From an uncultured Granulosicoccus sp. (GTDB lineage Bacteria; Pseudomonadota; Gammaproteobacteria; Granulosicoccales; Granulosicoccaceae): 42,292 nt of DNA. Shown piece by piece: positions 41,878-42,292 of this stretch. The stretch covers positions 1 through 42,292 of the forward strand of contig CANMQI010000032.1 in NCBI GenBank assembly GCA_947499955.1, read 5' to 3'. The notes beneath the pieces were generated by a model. It had not been told where the DNA came from, searched no databases, and saw only the letters and a program-made list of their open reading frames with translations. Both the position numbers and the translations under genes were made by a program. Positions within the stretch are counted from its first letter, which is position 1, and every line of letters begins with the position of its first letter.

Positions 41878-42292
41878 TCCTCCCATTTTGCACTGCTCAG
41901 ATTAGTAGAGACTAGGCAGCCATCTTTTGATAGCAGGGTGGTACACCGCCTAGTGCGGTATGGGGTCGTTCGTTGTTGTAGATCCAGAGCCACTGTGTTG
42001 CCAGAATTTGTGCTTGCTCTACACTATCAAAATCATACAGATCCAGCCATTCGTGTCTGACTGTGCGATTGAACCGTTCGATATAGGCATTCTGAGTCGG
42101 TTTTCCTGGCTGGATGTAGAGCAAGGTAATTTGCTGCTCTTCTGCCCAATCACGCAGTACCTGAGAGATGTATTCCGGCCCGTTGTCACATCGTATGGCT
42201 GCTGGCTTTCCTCGCCATTCAATGATCTGCGACAGACTGCGTATCACACGCTCTCCGGGCAGTGACAGGTCAACCTCGATACCAAGACCTTC
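41873..42292 (-). mobile_element. Partial IS3-family insertion sequence
   Basis: The 3' end of an IS3-family element is in the window: the transposase tail plus about 38 bp of non-coding end. The probable outer terminus is TGTAATCCTCCCATTTTGCA at 41873. The other end lies beyond the right edge, so neither the inverted repeat nor a target duplication can be checked here. Confidence 0.8.
41912..42292 (-). CDS. IS3-family transposase (OrfB), partial
   Basis: The last 126 codons of the rve integrase core are present. Asp in RCDNGPEY and Glu in NAYIERFN are exactly 35 residues apart, completing the last two members of the DDE triad. RFNRTVRHEWLDLYDF and YNNERPHTALGGVPP are classic IS3-family tail motifs. 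The frame is open to the window edge, so the N-terminal part is outside. It stops at 41912. Confidence 0.95.
   Translation of the reverse strand, partial: EGLGIEVDLSLPGERVIRSLSQIIEWRGKPAAIRCDNGPEYISQVLRDWAEEQQITLLYIQPGKPTQNAYIERFNRTVRHEWLDLYDFDSVEQAQILATQWLWIYNNERPHTALGGVPPCYQKMAA

Overview
The window looks like a chromosomal segment of a large-genome, metabolically versatile proteobacterium, probably a gammaproteobacterium from a marine or algal-associated niche. This is inferred from moderately high GC, tight operons with ATGA start/stop overlaps, several ribose-type (CUT2) sugar ABC transporters, oxidative sugar enzymes, a Tat-exported PhoX and an IS3-type element. The sequence does not fix the species.

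Region 1 (about 1-11980) is a sugar uptake and oxidation locus. A divergent SDR dehydrogenase faces an enolase-superfamily dehydratase, an acetoacetate-decarboxylase-family protein and a D-2-hydroxyacid dehydrogenase. After a block of 39-bp hairpin repeats comes a tight operon: rhamnose-type binding protein, double-domain ATPase, two permeases, an FCD-type GntR regulator, a Gfo/Idh/MocA dehydrogenase, a TIM-barrel isomerase-like protein and a RhaM-type mutarotase. No rhamnose isomerase, kinase or aldolase is present, so a non-phosphorylated route for a deoxysugar-like substrate is likely. A good GntR/FCD-type operator overlaps the promoter of the divergent SDR.

Region 2 (about 12080-15750) holds a probable copper-handling trio (Cys/His-rich exported protein, c-type cytochrome, DUF411 lipoprotein), then a soluble PAS-PAS histidine kinase with a single-domain response regulator on the minus strand.

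Region 3 (about 16017-23940) is a second, less familiar catabolic locus: a UTRA-type GntR repressor, a three-gene CUT2 ABC transporter, a phosphotriesterase-family metallohydrolase, a glutamine-amidotransferase-like protein, a PfkB sugar kinase and a BtpA/SgcQ-family TIM-barrel protein. Two matching GTCATGAC-centred operators, each lying between a -35 and a -10 box, tie the repressor to itself and to the transporter operon. With the ADC-family protein of region 1, this is the best candidate for an undescribed pathway.

Region 4 (about 24017-33890) contains a SHOCT-domain protein, a secreted CotH-kinase-like protein with Ig-like repeats, an HSL-type esterase, a small dimeric alpha/beta barrel protein, an L-idonate/gluconate cluster (idnD-like divergent from idnO-like plus a beta-hydroxyacid dehydrogenase, with a LacI-type operator between them), a beta-lactamase-fold lipoprotein and an ASCH protein.

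Region 5 (about 34369-42292) contains PhoX, an ArsC-like reductase, a DUF3253 protein, an ACAD11/Lva-like phosphotransferase plus acyl-CoA dehydrogenase with a broken SDR remnant beside them, a secreted ricin-B-like protein, a PhnB/VOC protein, the C-terminal scrap of a polysaccharide deacetylase and a partial IS3-family transposase running off the right edge. No rRNA, tRNA or CRISPR array was seen.
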